Shown one piece after another: positions 25,428 to 33,983 of a DNA stretch of 64,000 nucleotides (positions within the stretch are counted from its first letter, which is position 1; every line of letters begins with the position of its first letter). The translations under genes were made by a program, and so were the position numbers. The notes beneath the pieces are model-generated. The model saw nothing but the letters and a program-made list of their open reading frames with translations. It was not told where the DNA came from and did no database searches. This DNA is from Paraburkholderia tropica (GTDB taxonomy: Bacteria > Pseudomonadota > Gammaproteobacteria > Burkholderiales > Burkholderiaceae), in NCBI RefSeq assembly GCF_914484835.1, contig NZ_CAJZAR010000062.1, positions 404,144 through 468,143 on the forward strand, read 5' to 3'.

Positions 25428-26093
25428 ATGAATATCGATTTTTCGGTCGTACTGCCGTATTGGCTGCTTCTTCTGAAAGGGCTCGGCTTGACGCTGGGCC
25501 TGACCGGACTCTGCGCGGTGATCGGCAGCCTGCTGGGCTTCGTGGTTAGCCTGTTGAGAAGCTCCACCGTGGCATGGATCCGCATGCCCATGACGCTGTA
25601 TGTGGAATTCTTCCGTGGCACGCCGCTGTTGATCCAGCTGTTCTGGGTCTTCTTCTGCTTTCCCGTGGTCTTCCAGTTGCCGATCCCGCCGTATCTGTCG
25701 GTCGTGATCGCGTTGACGCTCTATATGGGCGCCATTACCAGCGAGACGTTTCGGGCCGCCTTGAAGTCCATTTCGTCTGAACAACACGATGCCTGCATCG
25801 CGCTGAGCCTGTCGCCTCAGGCGAAGGTGCTCTATGTGATCTTTCCGCAAGCGCTGCTGCGCGCCATTCCGCCTTTGCTTTCGAATATCGTCAGCCTGTT
25901 CAAGGAAAGCGCGCTCATTTCGTCGGTTGGCGTGGCGGATCTGATGTTCGTGGGCGAAAGTATTTCCAATAGCACGGCCAAGCCGCTGGAATTCCTGACT
26001 ACCGTCGGATTGATTTATTTTGCCGTCGCATTCCCGCTCACGCGTCTGGTCGGACTGGTCGAGCGACGTTTCCTGCGCCGGTTTGCCTACTAG
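25428..26093 (+). CDS. Amino-acid ABC transporter permease, second of two
   Basis: This 221-residue HisQ/GlnP-family protein has about five membrane segments, the family element RGTPLLIQLFW and the ATPase-contact loop ETFRAALKSISSEQHDACIAL. It is clearly related to its neighbour but not a recent duplicate. AAGGAG lies seven bases before the ATG. It completes the binding protein, ATPase and permease set and is followed after 39 bases by the first proline-racemase-family gene, so transport and catabolism appear to share an operon. Confidence 0.92.
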   Translation: MNIDFSVVLPYWLLLLKGLGLTLGLTGLCAVIGSLLGFVVSLLRSSTVAWIRMPMTLYVEFFRGTPLLIQLFWVFFCFPVVFQLPIPPYLSVVIALTLYMGAITSETFRAALKSISSEQHDACIALSLSPQAKVLYVIFPQALLRAIPPLLSNIVSLFKESALISSVGVADLMFVGESISNSTAKPLEFLTTVGLIYFAVAFPLTRLVGLVERRFLRRFAY

Positions 26094-26132
26094 AGCAATT
26101 CAGTACCGCAAAAAATAGTGATGAGAAATATC

Positions 26133-27149
26133 ATGAAAAAGCATACGTTCAAGTGTATTGAAGGTCATACCGAAGGCATGCCGGTTCGCATGGTCATCGA
26201 GGGCGCACCGCAGTTGCAGGGAGCGACGATGAACGATCGGCGTCACTATTTCATCGAGCATTACGACTGGATTCGCCGCGCGTTGATGCTGGAACCGCGT
26301 GGTCATGCGCATATGTCGGGCACGCTGCTTTATCCGCCGATGAGCGATAACGCGGACTTCAGTCTGCTGTTTATCGAAACCTCGGGCTGCCTGCCGATGT
26401 GCGGTCACGCGACCATCGGTTCGATTTCGTTCGCGCTCGAATCGGGCCTGGTCACGCCGAAGCAGGAAGGGCGGGTTGTGGTCGACGTGCCCGCCGGTCA
26501 GGTGAGCGCGCGCTATGAAATGGATGGCGAGAAGGTCAAGTGGGTCCGTTTCACCAACGTGCCAAGTTTCCTGCTTCACCGTGACCTTGAAATCGAGGTC
26601 TCGCGGCTGGGTAAACTCAAGGTCGATATTGCCTACGGCGGTAACTTTTATCCGATTGTCGACGTTCAGGAAAATTATCCGGGCTGCGAGCACTTTACGC
26701 CGGATGAACTGCTGGCGATGGGGCGCGAGGTGCAACGGCGTGTCAATGAAGCGCTCGACGTGGTTCACCCGGACAATCCGAAAATCGCTGGCGTCAAACA
26801 CTGCATGTGGACCGGCCGGCCGGTTGCGGCCGACTCCGACGGTCGCGCGGTCGTCATTACCGGCGACATTCTGATCGACCGCTCGCCGTGCGGAACCGGC
26901 AGCTCCGCGCGAGTGGCGCAGCGTTATGCACGCGGCCTGCTTTCGGAAGGCCAGGCATTCCGGCACGAAAGTCTGATTTGCAGCCGCTTCATTGGCCGTG
27001 TGGAAGCAGTCACGAAGCTCGAAAGCGGGTTGGACGCCGTGTTTCCGAGCATCGAAGGACGTGCGTTCATCACGGGGCGCGGCGAGCATTACGTGGACGA
27101 ATCGCAGCCTTACGCACACGGCTTTACGCTGGAGGACTTCACGAAATGA
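26133..27149 (+). CDS. Proline racemase family, Cys/Cys type (4-hydroxyproline 2-epimerase-like)
   Basis: The protein is 338 residues from the ATG at 26133, with GATGAGA upstream; GTG and ATG codons at 26118 and 26121 are alternatives. Both catalytic cysteines are present: Cys90 in MCGHATIG and Cys253 in DRSPCGTG. Two-base deprotonation by this pair inverts the alpha carbon of proline or hydroxyproline without a cofactor. A Cys/Cys pair favours a racemase or epimerase over a dehydratase. The next gene overlaps by four bases and encodes a D-amino-acid dehydrogenase, the classical partner that oxidises the D-epimer. The usual pyrroline-carboxylate deaminase and semialdehyde dehydrogenase genes are absent nearby. 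Confidence 0.9.
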   Translation: MKKHTFKCIEGHTEGMPVRMVIEGAPQLQGATMNDRRHYFIEHYDWIRRALMLEPRGHAHMSGTLLYPPMSDNADFSLLFIETSGCLPMCGHATIGSISFALESGLVTPKQEGRVVVDVPAGQVSARYEMDGEKVKWVRFTNVPSFLLHRDLEIEVSRLGKLKVDIAYGGNFYPIVDVQENYPGCEHFTPDELLAMGREVQRRVNEALDVVHPDNPKIAGVKHCMWTGRPVAADSDGRAVVITGDILIDRSPCGTGSSARVAQRYARGLLSEGQAFRHESLICSRFIGRVEAVTKLESGLDAVFPSIEGRAFITGRGEHYVDESQPYAHGFTLEDFTK

Positions 27150-28435
27150 ACGCGATTCCTCAGGCAGCGGTTTCGCCGGTCGGCCGCGCGGTGCCGCAGG
27201 AGCACGCGGTGGTGATAGGCGGCGGCATCGTCGGGACATGCTGTGCGCTCTATCTGCAACGCAGCGGCTATGCGGTGACGCTGGTCGATCCCGCGGAGGC
27301 CGGCGACAGCACGGCGAAGTGGAGTTGCGGCCAGATTTCAGTCGGCGAGATTATTCCGCTCTCGAAGCCGGGCATCGTGAAGAAGGTGCCGGGCTGGCTG
27401 ATGGATCAAACCGGGCCGCTCGCGCTGCGTCCGAGCGCCATGCCGGGGATCATCCCCTGGTTTCTGCGTTTTCTATCTTGCGCGCGGCATTCACGGATCA
27501 ATGCGATCGCGGGCGAAATGGCGTCGCTCACGCAACACGTGTTTGCCGACTACGCACCGTTGCTCGAAGCCTGCGATGACAAGGCTCTGCTCGTGCAGCG
27601 GCCAATCCTGCAGGTTTTCGACAGCGCGGCCGGTGTCGAGCACGAGCGCGAGCATAACGAAACGCGCGCGGCGTTGGGCTTTGCATCGCAGGTCCTGAAT
27701 GGATCGGAGATTGCCGATCTGGAGCCCGCGCTCGCGGGGCGCTTTTCGCACGGCGTGCTGCTGCCGCAGTGGCGATTCGTGAGCGACACCGAAGCGTTCA
27801 TTCGCGCGCTGACCGATAGCTTCGTCGCACAGGGCGGCCGCCGCGTGCAGATCGGCGCCGATCGCATCGACGAGTCCAACGGCCGGGCGACCGGCGTCAC
27901 GCTGGCGAATGGCGAACGTCTGGCGGCGGCGCATGTCGTGGTGGCAGCAGGCGTTGGATCGCGGCGCTTCTTCGGCCAGTTGGGTGTCGATGTTCCGCTG
28001 GAAGGCGTCGCTGGTTATCAGACGCTACTGGCCGATCCGGGCGTCGAATTCAGACATTCGGTCATCTATTCAGATGGCGGATTCTGCTTCACGCCGATGC
28101 GACGCGGCTTGCAGATTGGAGGCACGATCGAATTCGCCGCGCGTGGTGCGGCGCCGAACTTCAAGCGCGCCCAGATCATCGTCGACAAGGCCAAAAAGAT
28201 TCTCCCGGAATTGCGCACGGAGAAGCACGAATTCGGCGTGGGTTACCGGCCGCTTTTGCCGGACACCAAACCGGTGATCGATCGTTCGAAACGCCTTGCC
28301 AACGTCACGATGGCGATCGGACATGGCCAGCTCGGGCTGACACTGGGCGCGACCACGGGACGGCTGGTGGCGGAACTCGTCGCGGGCCAGACCCTGACAA
28401 CCGATTTGAGTCCGTTCAGCGCGTATCGCTTCTGA
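27146..28435 (+). CDS. FAD-dependent D-amino-acid dehydrogenase (DadA-like)
   Basis: The 429-residue protein starts at 27146, overlapping the previous stop as ATGA. A Rossmann motif, VIGGGIVG (23-30), opens a DAO domain. The C-terminal FAD-contact segment VTMAIGHGQLGLTLGATTGR is typical of DadA and D-hydroxyproline dehydrogenases. These membrane-associated flavoproteins oxidise D-amino acids to imino acids and feed electrons to the respiratory chain. Translational coupling to the epimerase strongly suggests consecutive steps: L-form epimerised, then D-form oxidised. The product would be a cyclic imine if the substrate is a proline derivative. Confidence 0.91.
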   Translation: MNAIPQAAVSPVGRAVPQEHAVVIGGGIVGTCCALYLQRSGYAVTLVDPAEAGDSTAKWSCGQISVGEIIPLSKPGIVKKVPGWLMDQTGPLALRPSAMPGIIPWFLRFLSCARHSRINAIAGEMASLTQHVFADYAPLLEACDDKALLVQRPILQVFDSAAGVEHEREHNETRAALGFASQVLNGSEIADLEPALAGRFSHGVLLPQWRFVSDTEAFIRALTDSFVAQGGRRVQIGADRIDESNGRATGVTLANGERLAAAHVVVAAGVGSRRFFGQLGVDVPLEGVAGYQTLLADPGVEFRHSVIYSDGGFCFTPMRRGLQIGGTIEFAARGAAPNFKRAQIIVDKAKKILPELRTEKHEFGVGYRPLLPDTKPVIDRSKRLANVTMAIGHGQLGLTLGATTGRLVAELVAGQTLTTDLSPFSAYRF

Positions 28436-28490
28436 AGGCGCCGCAACGAACCGACTGGGCAGTACATCATTTTTCGAGGATGTTTCAATC

Positions 28491-29522
28491 ATGCGTTGGA
28501 AGAAAACCCTGCAACTCGTAGGCGTGCACTGTGAAGGCGAGATCGGGAAGGTGATCACCGGCGGTGTGGTCAGCATTCCCGGCGAGACGATGCTCGACAA
28601 GATGAATTACATCAACGAGGTCGACGACAGCCTGCGTCGTCTGGTGGTGCTGGAGCCGCGTGGCTGCCTGCAAATGTCGGTGAATCTGCTGCTGCCGCCC
28701 ACGCGGCCCGAAGCGCATGCGGGTTTCATCGTCTTGCAGTCGGACAAGGCGCATCCCATGTCGGGCAGCAATTCGATCTGCGTGGTCACGACGCTGCTCG
28801 AACTCGGCATGGTGCCGATGCAGGAGCCGGTGACGACGGTGGTGCTCGATACGCCCGCCGGTCTCGTGACGGCGCGTGCGACGTGTCAGGACGGCCGCTG
28901 CACGTCGGTCTCGCTCGATATGGTGCCTGCGTTTGTCGAGCAGCTCGACGTGGAGATCGACGCCGAGGAGTTCGGCAAGATCAAGGTGGACCTGTCGTTC
29001 GGCGGGGTCTATTACGCGCTCGTCGATGTGGAGCAACTGGGTATCGCAATCGCACCCGAGAACGCACGCAAGCTGGCCGATCTCGGTGTTCGCCTGCGCG
29101 CGTTGATCGATAGCCAGGTGAAGGTGCAGCATCCGCTGTATGCGTCGATCAACAAGATCGCGTATGTGATGTTCCGCAATCGCGTGGATGGTACGACGTA
29201 TCAGACGTGCACGACGCTGCCGCCCGGACGTGTCGACCGCTCGCCGTGCGGCACCGGCAGCTCGGCGAATCTCGCGACCCTTGCGGCGCGCGGCCTCGTG
29301 CAGAAAGGCGCGACGTTGACGTCGCGCTCGACGATCGGCAGCGAGTTCCGCGTCGAGCATCTCGGCGACGCGGAAGTGGGCGGTCGGGCGGCGGTGCTGC
29401 CACGCATCACCGGCCGCGCCTGGATCTACAGCGTGGAGCAGATGGGCGTCGACCCTGACGACCCGCTGGCTGCGGGCTTTATGTTGAGCGATACGTGGGG
29501 CGAGGGTTCGCCCGGTGCGTGA
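28491..29522 (+). CDS. Proline racemase family, Ser/Cys type
   Basis: This 343-residue protein is a second member of the proline racemase family but diverged from the one at 26133. The first catalytic position is serine (Ser91 in MSGSNSIC) while the second remains cysteine (Cys253 in DRSPCGTG). Characterised family members with a changed catalytic pair include trans-3-hydroxyproline dehydratases as well as epimerases, so a dehydratase or a different-substrate epimerase is possible. It lies in the same operon after the D-amino-acid dehydrogenase. Having both catalytic types together suggests two stereochemical or elimination steps on one substrate. Confidence 0.88.
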   Translation: MRWKKTLQLVGVHCEGEIGKVITGGVVSIPGETMLDKMNYINEVDDSLRRLVVLEPRGCLQMSVNLLLPPTRPEAHAGFIVLQSDKAHPMSGSNSICVVTTLLELGMVPMQEPVTTVVLDTPAGLVTARATCQDGRCTSVSLDMVPAFVEQLDVEIDAEEFGKIKVDLSFGGVYYALVDVEQLGIAIAPENARKLADLGVRLRALIDSQVKVQHPLYASINKIAYVMFRNRVDGTTYQTCTTLPPGRVDRSPCGTGSSANLATLAARGLVQKGATLTSRSTIGSEFRVEHLGDAEVGGRAAVLPRITGRAWIYSVEQMGVDPDDPLAAGFMLSDTWGEGSPGA

Positions 29523-29598
29523 CGGTTCGATGCGCGTGTCCGGCCACGGGAAGCAGGGCCTCGCGGTCGGATTCTACGAAAGACAATATCAGGAGTGA

Positions 29599-30480
29599 AT
29601 GGTGATTACCGGAAAAACGGGTGTGTTCTTCATGGTGGCGGATCCGATCGATCAGGTCCGTACGCCCGAGATATTTAATCAGGTATTCGAACAATTAGGT
29701 ATCGACGCCGTGATGGTGCCGCTGAACGTGAAAGCGGACCATCTGACGCAGACTATCCGGTCGGTATTCGAGTCGCCTACGACCCGCGGCATGGTGCTGT
29801 CGATTCCTCACAAGACAGCCGCTGCACAACTGGTCGATCATCTGACCGCCGGCGCGCAGGTGGCCAATTCGGTGAACGCCATACGCCGCAATCAGGACGG
29901 CACGCTCGAAGGCGCACAGTTCGACGGTATCGGCTTCGTCGAGTCGATGGACCGCTATTCAATGAACTATCGCGGCAAGTCCGTGCTGCTGATCGGCGCC
30001 GGCGGAGCCGCTTCGGCCATCTGTACCGCGCTCGCGGAAGGCGGCGTTGCGTCGTTGGCGATATTCGACGTCGACTCGTCAAAGGCAGAAGCGCTCGTGC
30101 AAGCGATCGCGCAACGCTATCCGATTCGCACGGCGGTTCAGGAAAACAACGATCCTGCGGGCTTCGATGTCGTGATCAATGCGTCGCCTGTGGGGCTGAA
30201 GGATTCGGATCCGTTGCCGGTCCCCGCTGAGCGCATCGGCGCACATACGCAGGTTTGCGACATCCTGATGAAGAACCAGCCGACGCCGTTGCTGCGCGCG
30301 GCGATGGCGAAAGGCAATGCCGTTTTGCCCGGCTTCGACATGCTGATTCTTCAGTCGCCGCTATTTCTCGAATTTTTCGGCGTCAAGGAAGCCGCCGAGC
30401 AGTTGCGCAAGGACGATACGCCCGCCCGTGACCTGTTGTTTCCTCACGAGCTGCGCAGCATGGTCAAGTCCGTTGCCTGA
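29599..30480 (+). CDS. Shikimate-dehydrogenase-like NAD(P) reductase, non-shikimate type
   Basis: This 293-residue protein has the AroE fold: an N-terminal substrate domain with Lys72 (SIPHK) and Asp109 (FDGIGF) and a Rossmann domain with GAGGAASAI. The SxS shikimate-carboxylate motif near the N-terminus is replaced by DPIDQVRTP, so biosynthetic shikimate dehydrogenase activity is unlikely. Similar AroE-like proteins sit in catabolic operons and act on other hydroxyacids or amino acids. A GTG at 29602, three bases later, has better Shine-Dalgarno spacing and may be the real start. It closes the operon before the porin gene. Confidence 0.86.
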   Translation: MVITGKTGVFFMVADPIDQVRTPEIFNQVFEQLGIDAVMVPLNVKADHLTQTIRSVFESPTTRGMVLSIPHKTAAAQLVDHLTAGAQVANSVNAIRRNQDGTLEGAQFDGIGFVESMDRYSMNYRGKSVLLIGAGGAASAICTALAEGGVASLAIFDVDSSKAEALVQAIAQRYPIRTAVQENNDPAGFDVVINASPVGLKDSDPLPVPAERIGAHTQVCDILMKNQPTPLLRAAMAKGNAVLPGFDMLILQSPLFLEFFGVKEAAEQLRKDDTPARDLLFPHELRSMVKSVA

Positions 30481-30633
30481 TTTTTCTTGTAGTTCGCTGT
30501 GAGCAGGGCCGCAGTGTCGAGTCCGTAGCGCCGGGTCTAATGCTACGTCATTTGAAGTGTTCCCCATCATCGCCGTCCACGAAGTTAGAGATAAAGGAAG
30601 GCATGTGTTTAACGACAAAGGTTTGGATTGCTA

Positions 30634-31779
30634 ATGAAGAAAATTCTATTGGTGGGCTGCGTGGCGGGATTTTCCCTGCCTGCATTCGCACAAAGCTCGG
30701 TGACGCTTTATGGTCTGATCGACGAAGGGTTCGACTACACGAACAACGTCAAGGGCGGCAAGGTCTACGAACTGCAAAGCGGCTATACGCAAGGCAGCCG
30801 CTGGGGCCTCAAGGGCAACGAAGATCTCGGCGGCGGTCTCGGCGCCGTCTTCCAGATCGAGAGCGGTTTCGATGTCAATAACGGCAAGCTCGCACAGGGC
30901 GGGCTCGGTTTTGGTCGGCAGGCGTATGTCGGCCTGAATAGCAATAAATTCGGCGCTGTCACGCTCGGCCGGCAATACGATTCGGTTGTCGACTATCTGG
31001 CGCAGACGACCTCGAACGGTAGCTGGGGCGGCTATCTGTTTTCCCATCCGTACGATAACGACAATACGGATAACACCTTCCGTGTGAACAACACGATCAA
31101 GTACGCGAGCCCCAATATCGCCGGCTTGCAGTTCGGCGGAACCTATAGCTTCAGCAACGACACGAACTTCGCCAACAACCGCCAGTACAGTATCGGCGCG
31201 CAGTACACGATCGGCGGCCTGCTGCTTGCCGCGGCGTATTTGCAGGCAAATAATCCGTCGGCGACGGCGAACGGCGCGATCAACAATGGCGGCGACGAGA
31301 ATTTCGTGGCGAAACGTCTGCGTATCTTCGGCGCTGGCGCGACCTATGGATTTGGCAATGCCACGGTCGCCTTTGCGTACACGAATACCTTCGTCGCGGA
31401 GCCGGTCAGCTCGGGCTACGTTGGCGCGATTACGCCAGGCGGTGGCGCGACGTTGTCGTCGCTGCGCTTCAATAACTTCGAGCTGAACGGGAAGTATCAG
31501 TTCACGCCGGCCTTCTTCGTGGGCGCAGCCTACACGTACACACGCACGGATTTCAACGCGAGTAACGGCACATCGCATCCGCAATTCCACAGCGTCGGCA
31601 TCATGGCCGACTACAACCTGTCGAAACGCACGGACGTGTATTTTCAGGGCGCCTACCAGCACGCGGGCGGCGACAAGACCGGCTCGGTTCTGGACGTTGC
31701 CTATGTTCCCGGCGCGGACGGCGTCTCGTCGACCTCGAATCAAGTGGTCGGCCGAGTCGGTATCCGTCACAAGTTCTGA
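30634..31779 (+). CDS. Outer-membrane general porin (Gram-negative OmpC/Omp38 type)
   Basis: The protein is 381 residues from the ATG at 30634, with a signal peptide to residue ~19 (PAFAQ). The mature start SSVTLYGLIDEGFDYTNN and the C-terminal VVGRVGIRHKF, with a terminal phenylalanine, are hallmarks of beta-proteobacterial 16-strand porins. It should let small polar solutes cross the outer membrane, presumably the substrate of the neighbouring amino-acid transporter. It has its own strong terminator and a 150-base upstream gap, so it may be separately controlled. Confidence 0.93.
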   Translation: MKKILLVGCVAGFSLPAFAQSSVTLYGLIDEGFDYTNNVKGGKVYELQSGYTQGSRWGLKGNEDLGGGLGAVFQIESGFDVNNGKLAQGGLGFGRQAYVGLNSNKFGAVTLGRQYDSVVDYLAQTTSNGSWGGYLFSHPYDNDNTDNTFRVNNTIKYASPNIAGLQFGGTYSFSNDTNFANNRQYSIGAQYTIGGLLLAAAYLQANNPSATANGAINNGGDENFVAKRLRIFGAGATYGFGNATVAFAYTNTFVAEPVSSGYVGAITPGGGATLSSLRFNNFELNGKYQFTPAFFVGAAYTYTRTDFNASNGTSHPQFHSVGIMADYNLSKRTDVYFQGAYQHAGGDKTGSVLDVAYVPGADGVSSTSNQVVGRVGIRHKF

Positions 31780-31827
31780 GCATTCCGCGTGAGTAGAAGT
31801 TCGTCGCTTGAGAAGGGCGACGTTTTG

Positions 31828-31853
31828 GACCCGGCATAGCCGGGTCTTTTTTT
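31828..31853 (+). terminator. Intrinsic terminator after porin gene
   Basis: GACCCGGC and its exact complement around a 3-base loop are followed by seven Ts. This is a textbook rho-independent terminator 48 bases past the porin stop. Confidence 0.9.
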
Positions 31854-31876
31854 CGGTGATGGGGCTGGGAGACTGC

Positions 31877-32650
31877 TTAGAGTACGCGTTTGAGCGAGGC
31901 GAAGAACAATTCCGATTGCAGCCGTTCGCTTTCCATTTGCGCGGCCACGGCAGCGGCGAGACCGGCGTCGACGGGGCGCAGCGGCCTGCCGGTCGACATG
32001 GCGAGCACCTGCGATTCGCAGGCGCGCTCCAGGTAATACAAATCGTCGAAAGCATAATCGACACGCTCGCCGCAAACGACCACGCCATGATTGCTCAGGA
32101 AAACGATGTCCTTGCCATTCATGGCGTTCGCTATGCGCTCTCCCTCGGCGGCGTCGAGCGCAAGACCGTTGTAGGTGCGATCCGATGCGACGCGGCCGTG
32201 AAAGCGCATGGCGTTCTGGGAGAGCGTGGTATCGAGACCGCAGTCGTCGATGAGCGTCAAAGCCGTTGCATTCGGCATATGCGTATGGAGCACGCAGCGC
32301 TTGCCGGCGATCCGATGGATGGCAGCGTGGATGAACATCGCCGTGGGTTCGACGTCGTGCTTGCCGGCGACGCGGGTGCCTTGCGCATCCACAATGACAA
32401 TGTCGTCTGCGCGAACTTCACGCCACATCAATCCTCTGGGGTTCAGCAAAAACAAGCCGTCCTCGCCGGGCAGCGCCACGCTGAAATGATTGCAAACGCC
32501 TTCTTCCAGGCCAAAATGCGCGGCCGCGCGCAAGGCAAAGGCCAGATCGTTGCGCAGTGCCGTGACCTGTTCGGACCGGTAGAGTTCACCCATTTCGATA
32601 TTCGCCGCGTGAAGAAAGGGAAAAGGGTGAAGGATCGCGTGCAGGTTCAC
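31877..32650 (-). CDS. Class II aldolase/adducin family protein
   Basis: The 257-residue frame starts at a GTG (32650); an internal ATG at 32593 is an alternative start with no better site. The fold is class II aldolase: zinc-binding His122 and His124 in LHTHMPNATAL and a third histidine, His188, in FLSNHGVVV. EGVCNHFSV supplies the phosphate-loop region. Family members cleave phosphorylated or free hydroxy-keto compounds or decarboxylate them. It is the last gene of the reverse-strand operon with the kinase, divergent enolase and cyclodeaminase-like genes, after a 167-base gap. Its substrate is unknown. Confidence 0.87.
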   Translation of the reverse strand: MNLHAILHPFPFLHAANIEMGELYRSEQVTALRNDLAFALRAAAHFGLEEGVCNHFSVALPGEDGLFLLNPRGLMWREVRADDIVIVDAQGTRVAGKHDVEPTAMFIHAAIHRIAGKRCVLHTHMPNATALTLIDDCGLDTTLSQNAMRFHGRVASDRTYNGLALDAAEGERIANAMNGKDIVFLSNHGVVVCGERVDYAFDDLYYLERACESQVLAMSTGRPLRPVDAGLAAAVAAQMESERLQSELFFASLKRVL

Positions 32651-32817
32651 AAGTATCTCGGGATTGGGTGTTGCGAATCGGCGACGCCGCGAAGCACGCC
32701 GCCGGACACGGGATAAGCAGAATTGCGCGGTGCGGTCGGCGAATGCCGACCGCGGCGGGTGTTGGCTACAGCGACCGGAATCCCCGTCGTACAGAGGGGC
32801 ATGCCTGCGACCGGCGA

Positions 32818-33939
32818 TCAGAGGGCTGCCGGCTTGCTCCAGAGATTCAGCGATTGGCCGATGCCTTTATCGAGGGCGTTCTTGTAGAGATCGAATCCCC
32901 AGCTGATATCGAAGACTGCCATGCCGCAGGCGATGAACAGGATTCGCTCGCCAGCGTTGGCGCGACCCGTCTTGTTGCCGTTGACGATATCGCCCAGACC
33001 CGTCGAGTCCTTCAACGAAGGCAGTTTGCCCGCGTCGATCAGCCGATATAGCGGGCCCCCGATCACGCCGCTGTAATAGCCTTCCTTGTTGCCCGATGCG
33101 ATGGCGTCTTCGACATAAGCCTCTTGCAAGGCGGTATGGTCGTACACCACCTTGCAGTTCGTGAGAAACGACTCGTCGGTATTGAAGGGACCCGAAGCGA
33201 GAATCGTCGCGCCTGCCTTGATCCATTCGTCCTTGAAAAACAGCGGTTTCAGGCGCGAGGCCGCGACGGTGATGACGTCCGCATCGCGGAAGCCCTGTTC
33301 CGCCTCGTCCACGCCCACTGCACGAATCTGGTACTTTTCTTCCACCCAGCGCGCGAACTCATTCGCCTTGTCGAGGAACACGTCGAAGCAGACGACTTTC
33401 TCGACAGCCTCCAGTTGCGTCATGATCGCGGTGAAACAGGCCTTGTTGATGGGCCCGCAGCCGATCACGGCCACGCTTTTCGCAGAGCGGTTGGTCAGAT
33501 ATTTGGCTGCCACGCCCGGCACCGCGCCCGTGCGCGCCGCGCTCAGCAGATTGGCCGACATCAGCGCGAGCGGTGCACCCGTGTCCTTGTCGTTGAGCAT
33601 CATGGTCAGGATCGAGCGGGGCAGTTCTTTCTGCGCATTCGCGTGATTCGAGCCATACCATTTATTGCCGCACACGTCGAAGCGGCCGCCCAGATAACCC
33701 GGCATCGCGGCGAAGCGGCGATCGGGACCGGCCACCGGCATATTCGGGAATTTCGTTTCCTTCGGGAAGACGATGTTCATGCCGTGGTTGTTGTGATTGG
33801 CGCCGCCCATCAGATAATCGCCCTTGCCGAGCAGACTGAAGGTTTCTTCGCAGACGTCCACACAACGCGCGGCATCGAGCACGCCGGCTTCGATCATGTC
33901 CGGCTCGGAGAGATAGAGGAAGTCGATTTTCGGATACAT
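32818..33939 (-). CDS. Ornithine cyclodeaminase / mu-crystallin family protein
   Basis: This 373-residue protein has an N-terminal OCD domain and a Rossmann part with VAVIGCGPINKACF. The RTGAVPGVAAKYL segment just before it is the family's nicotinamide-site helix. It is longer than most members (about 310-350), and the insert NNHGMNIVFPKE is not in the simple pyrroline-carboxylate reductases. Relatives are annotated as ornithine cyclodeaminase, ketimine or pyrroline-2-carboxylate reductase, or a tyramine-oxidase-associated subunit. Reduction of a cyclic imine made by the nearby epimerase/dehydrogenase pair is plausible. It lies in the kinase-enolase operon. Confidence 0.86.
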   Translation of the reverse strand: MYPKIDFLYLSEPDMIEAGVLDAARCVDVCEETFSLLGKGDYLMGGANHNNHGMNIVFPKETKFPNMPVAGPDRRFAAMPGYLGGRFDVCGNKWYGSNHANAQKELPRSILTMMLNDKDTGAPLALMSANLLSAARTGAVPGVAAKYLTNRSAKSVAVIGCGPINKACFTAIMTQLEAVEKVVCFDVFLDKANEFARWVEEKYQIRAVGVDEAEQGFRDADVITVAASRLKPLFFKDEWIKAGATILASGPFNTDESFLTNCKVVYDHTALQEAYVEDAIASGNKEGYYSGVIGGPLYRLIDAGKLPSLKDSTGLGDIVNGNKTGRANAGERILFIACGMAVFDISWGFDLYKNALDKGIGQSLNLWSKPAAL

Positions 33940-33983
33940 GTTACTTTTGCCTTTAAAAGTGTGCTGACTATGAAGAAGCCGGA

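Noticed and set aside
26133..29522. A standard 4-hydroxyproline degradation cluster
   Set aside because: The epimerase and dehydrogenase fit, but no pyrroline-4-hydroxy-2-carboxylate deaminase (DapA family) or ketoglutarate-semialdehyde dehydrogenase is present in the surrounding 20 kb.
29599..30480. Biosynthetic shikimate dehydrogenase aroE
   Set aside because: The serine pair that holds the shikimate carboxylate is replaced (DPIDQVRTP) and the gene is in a catabolic operon.
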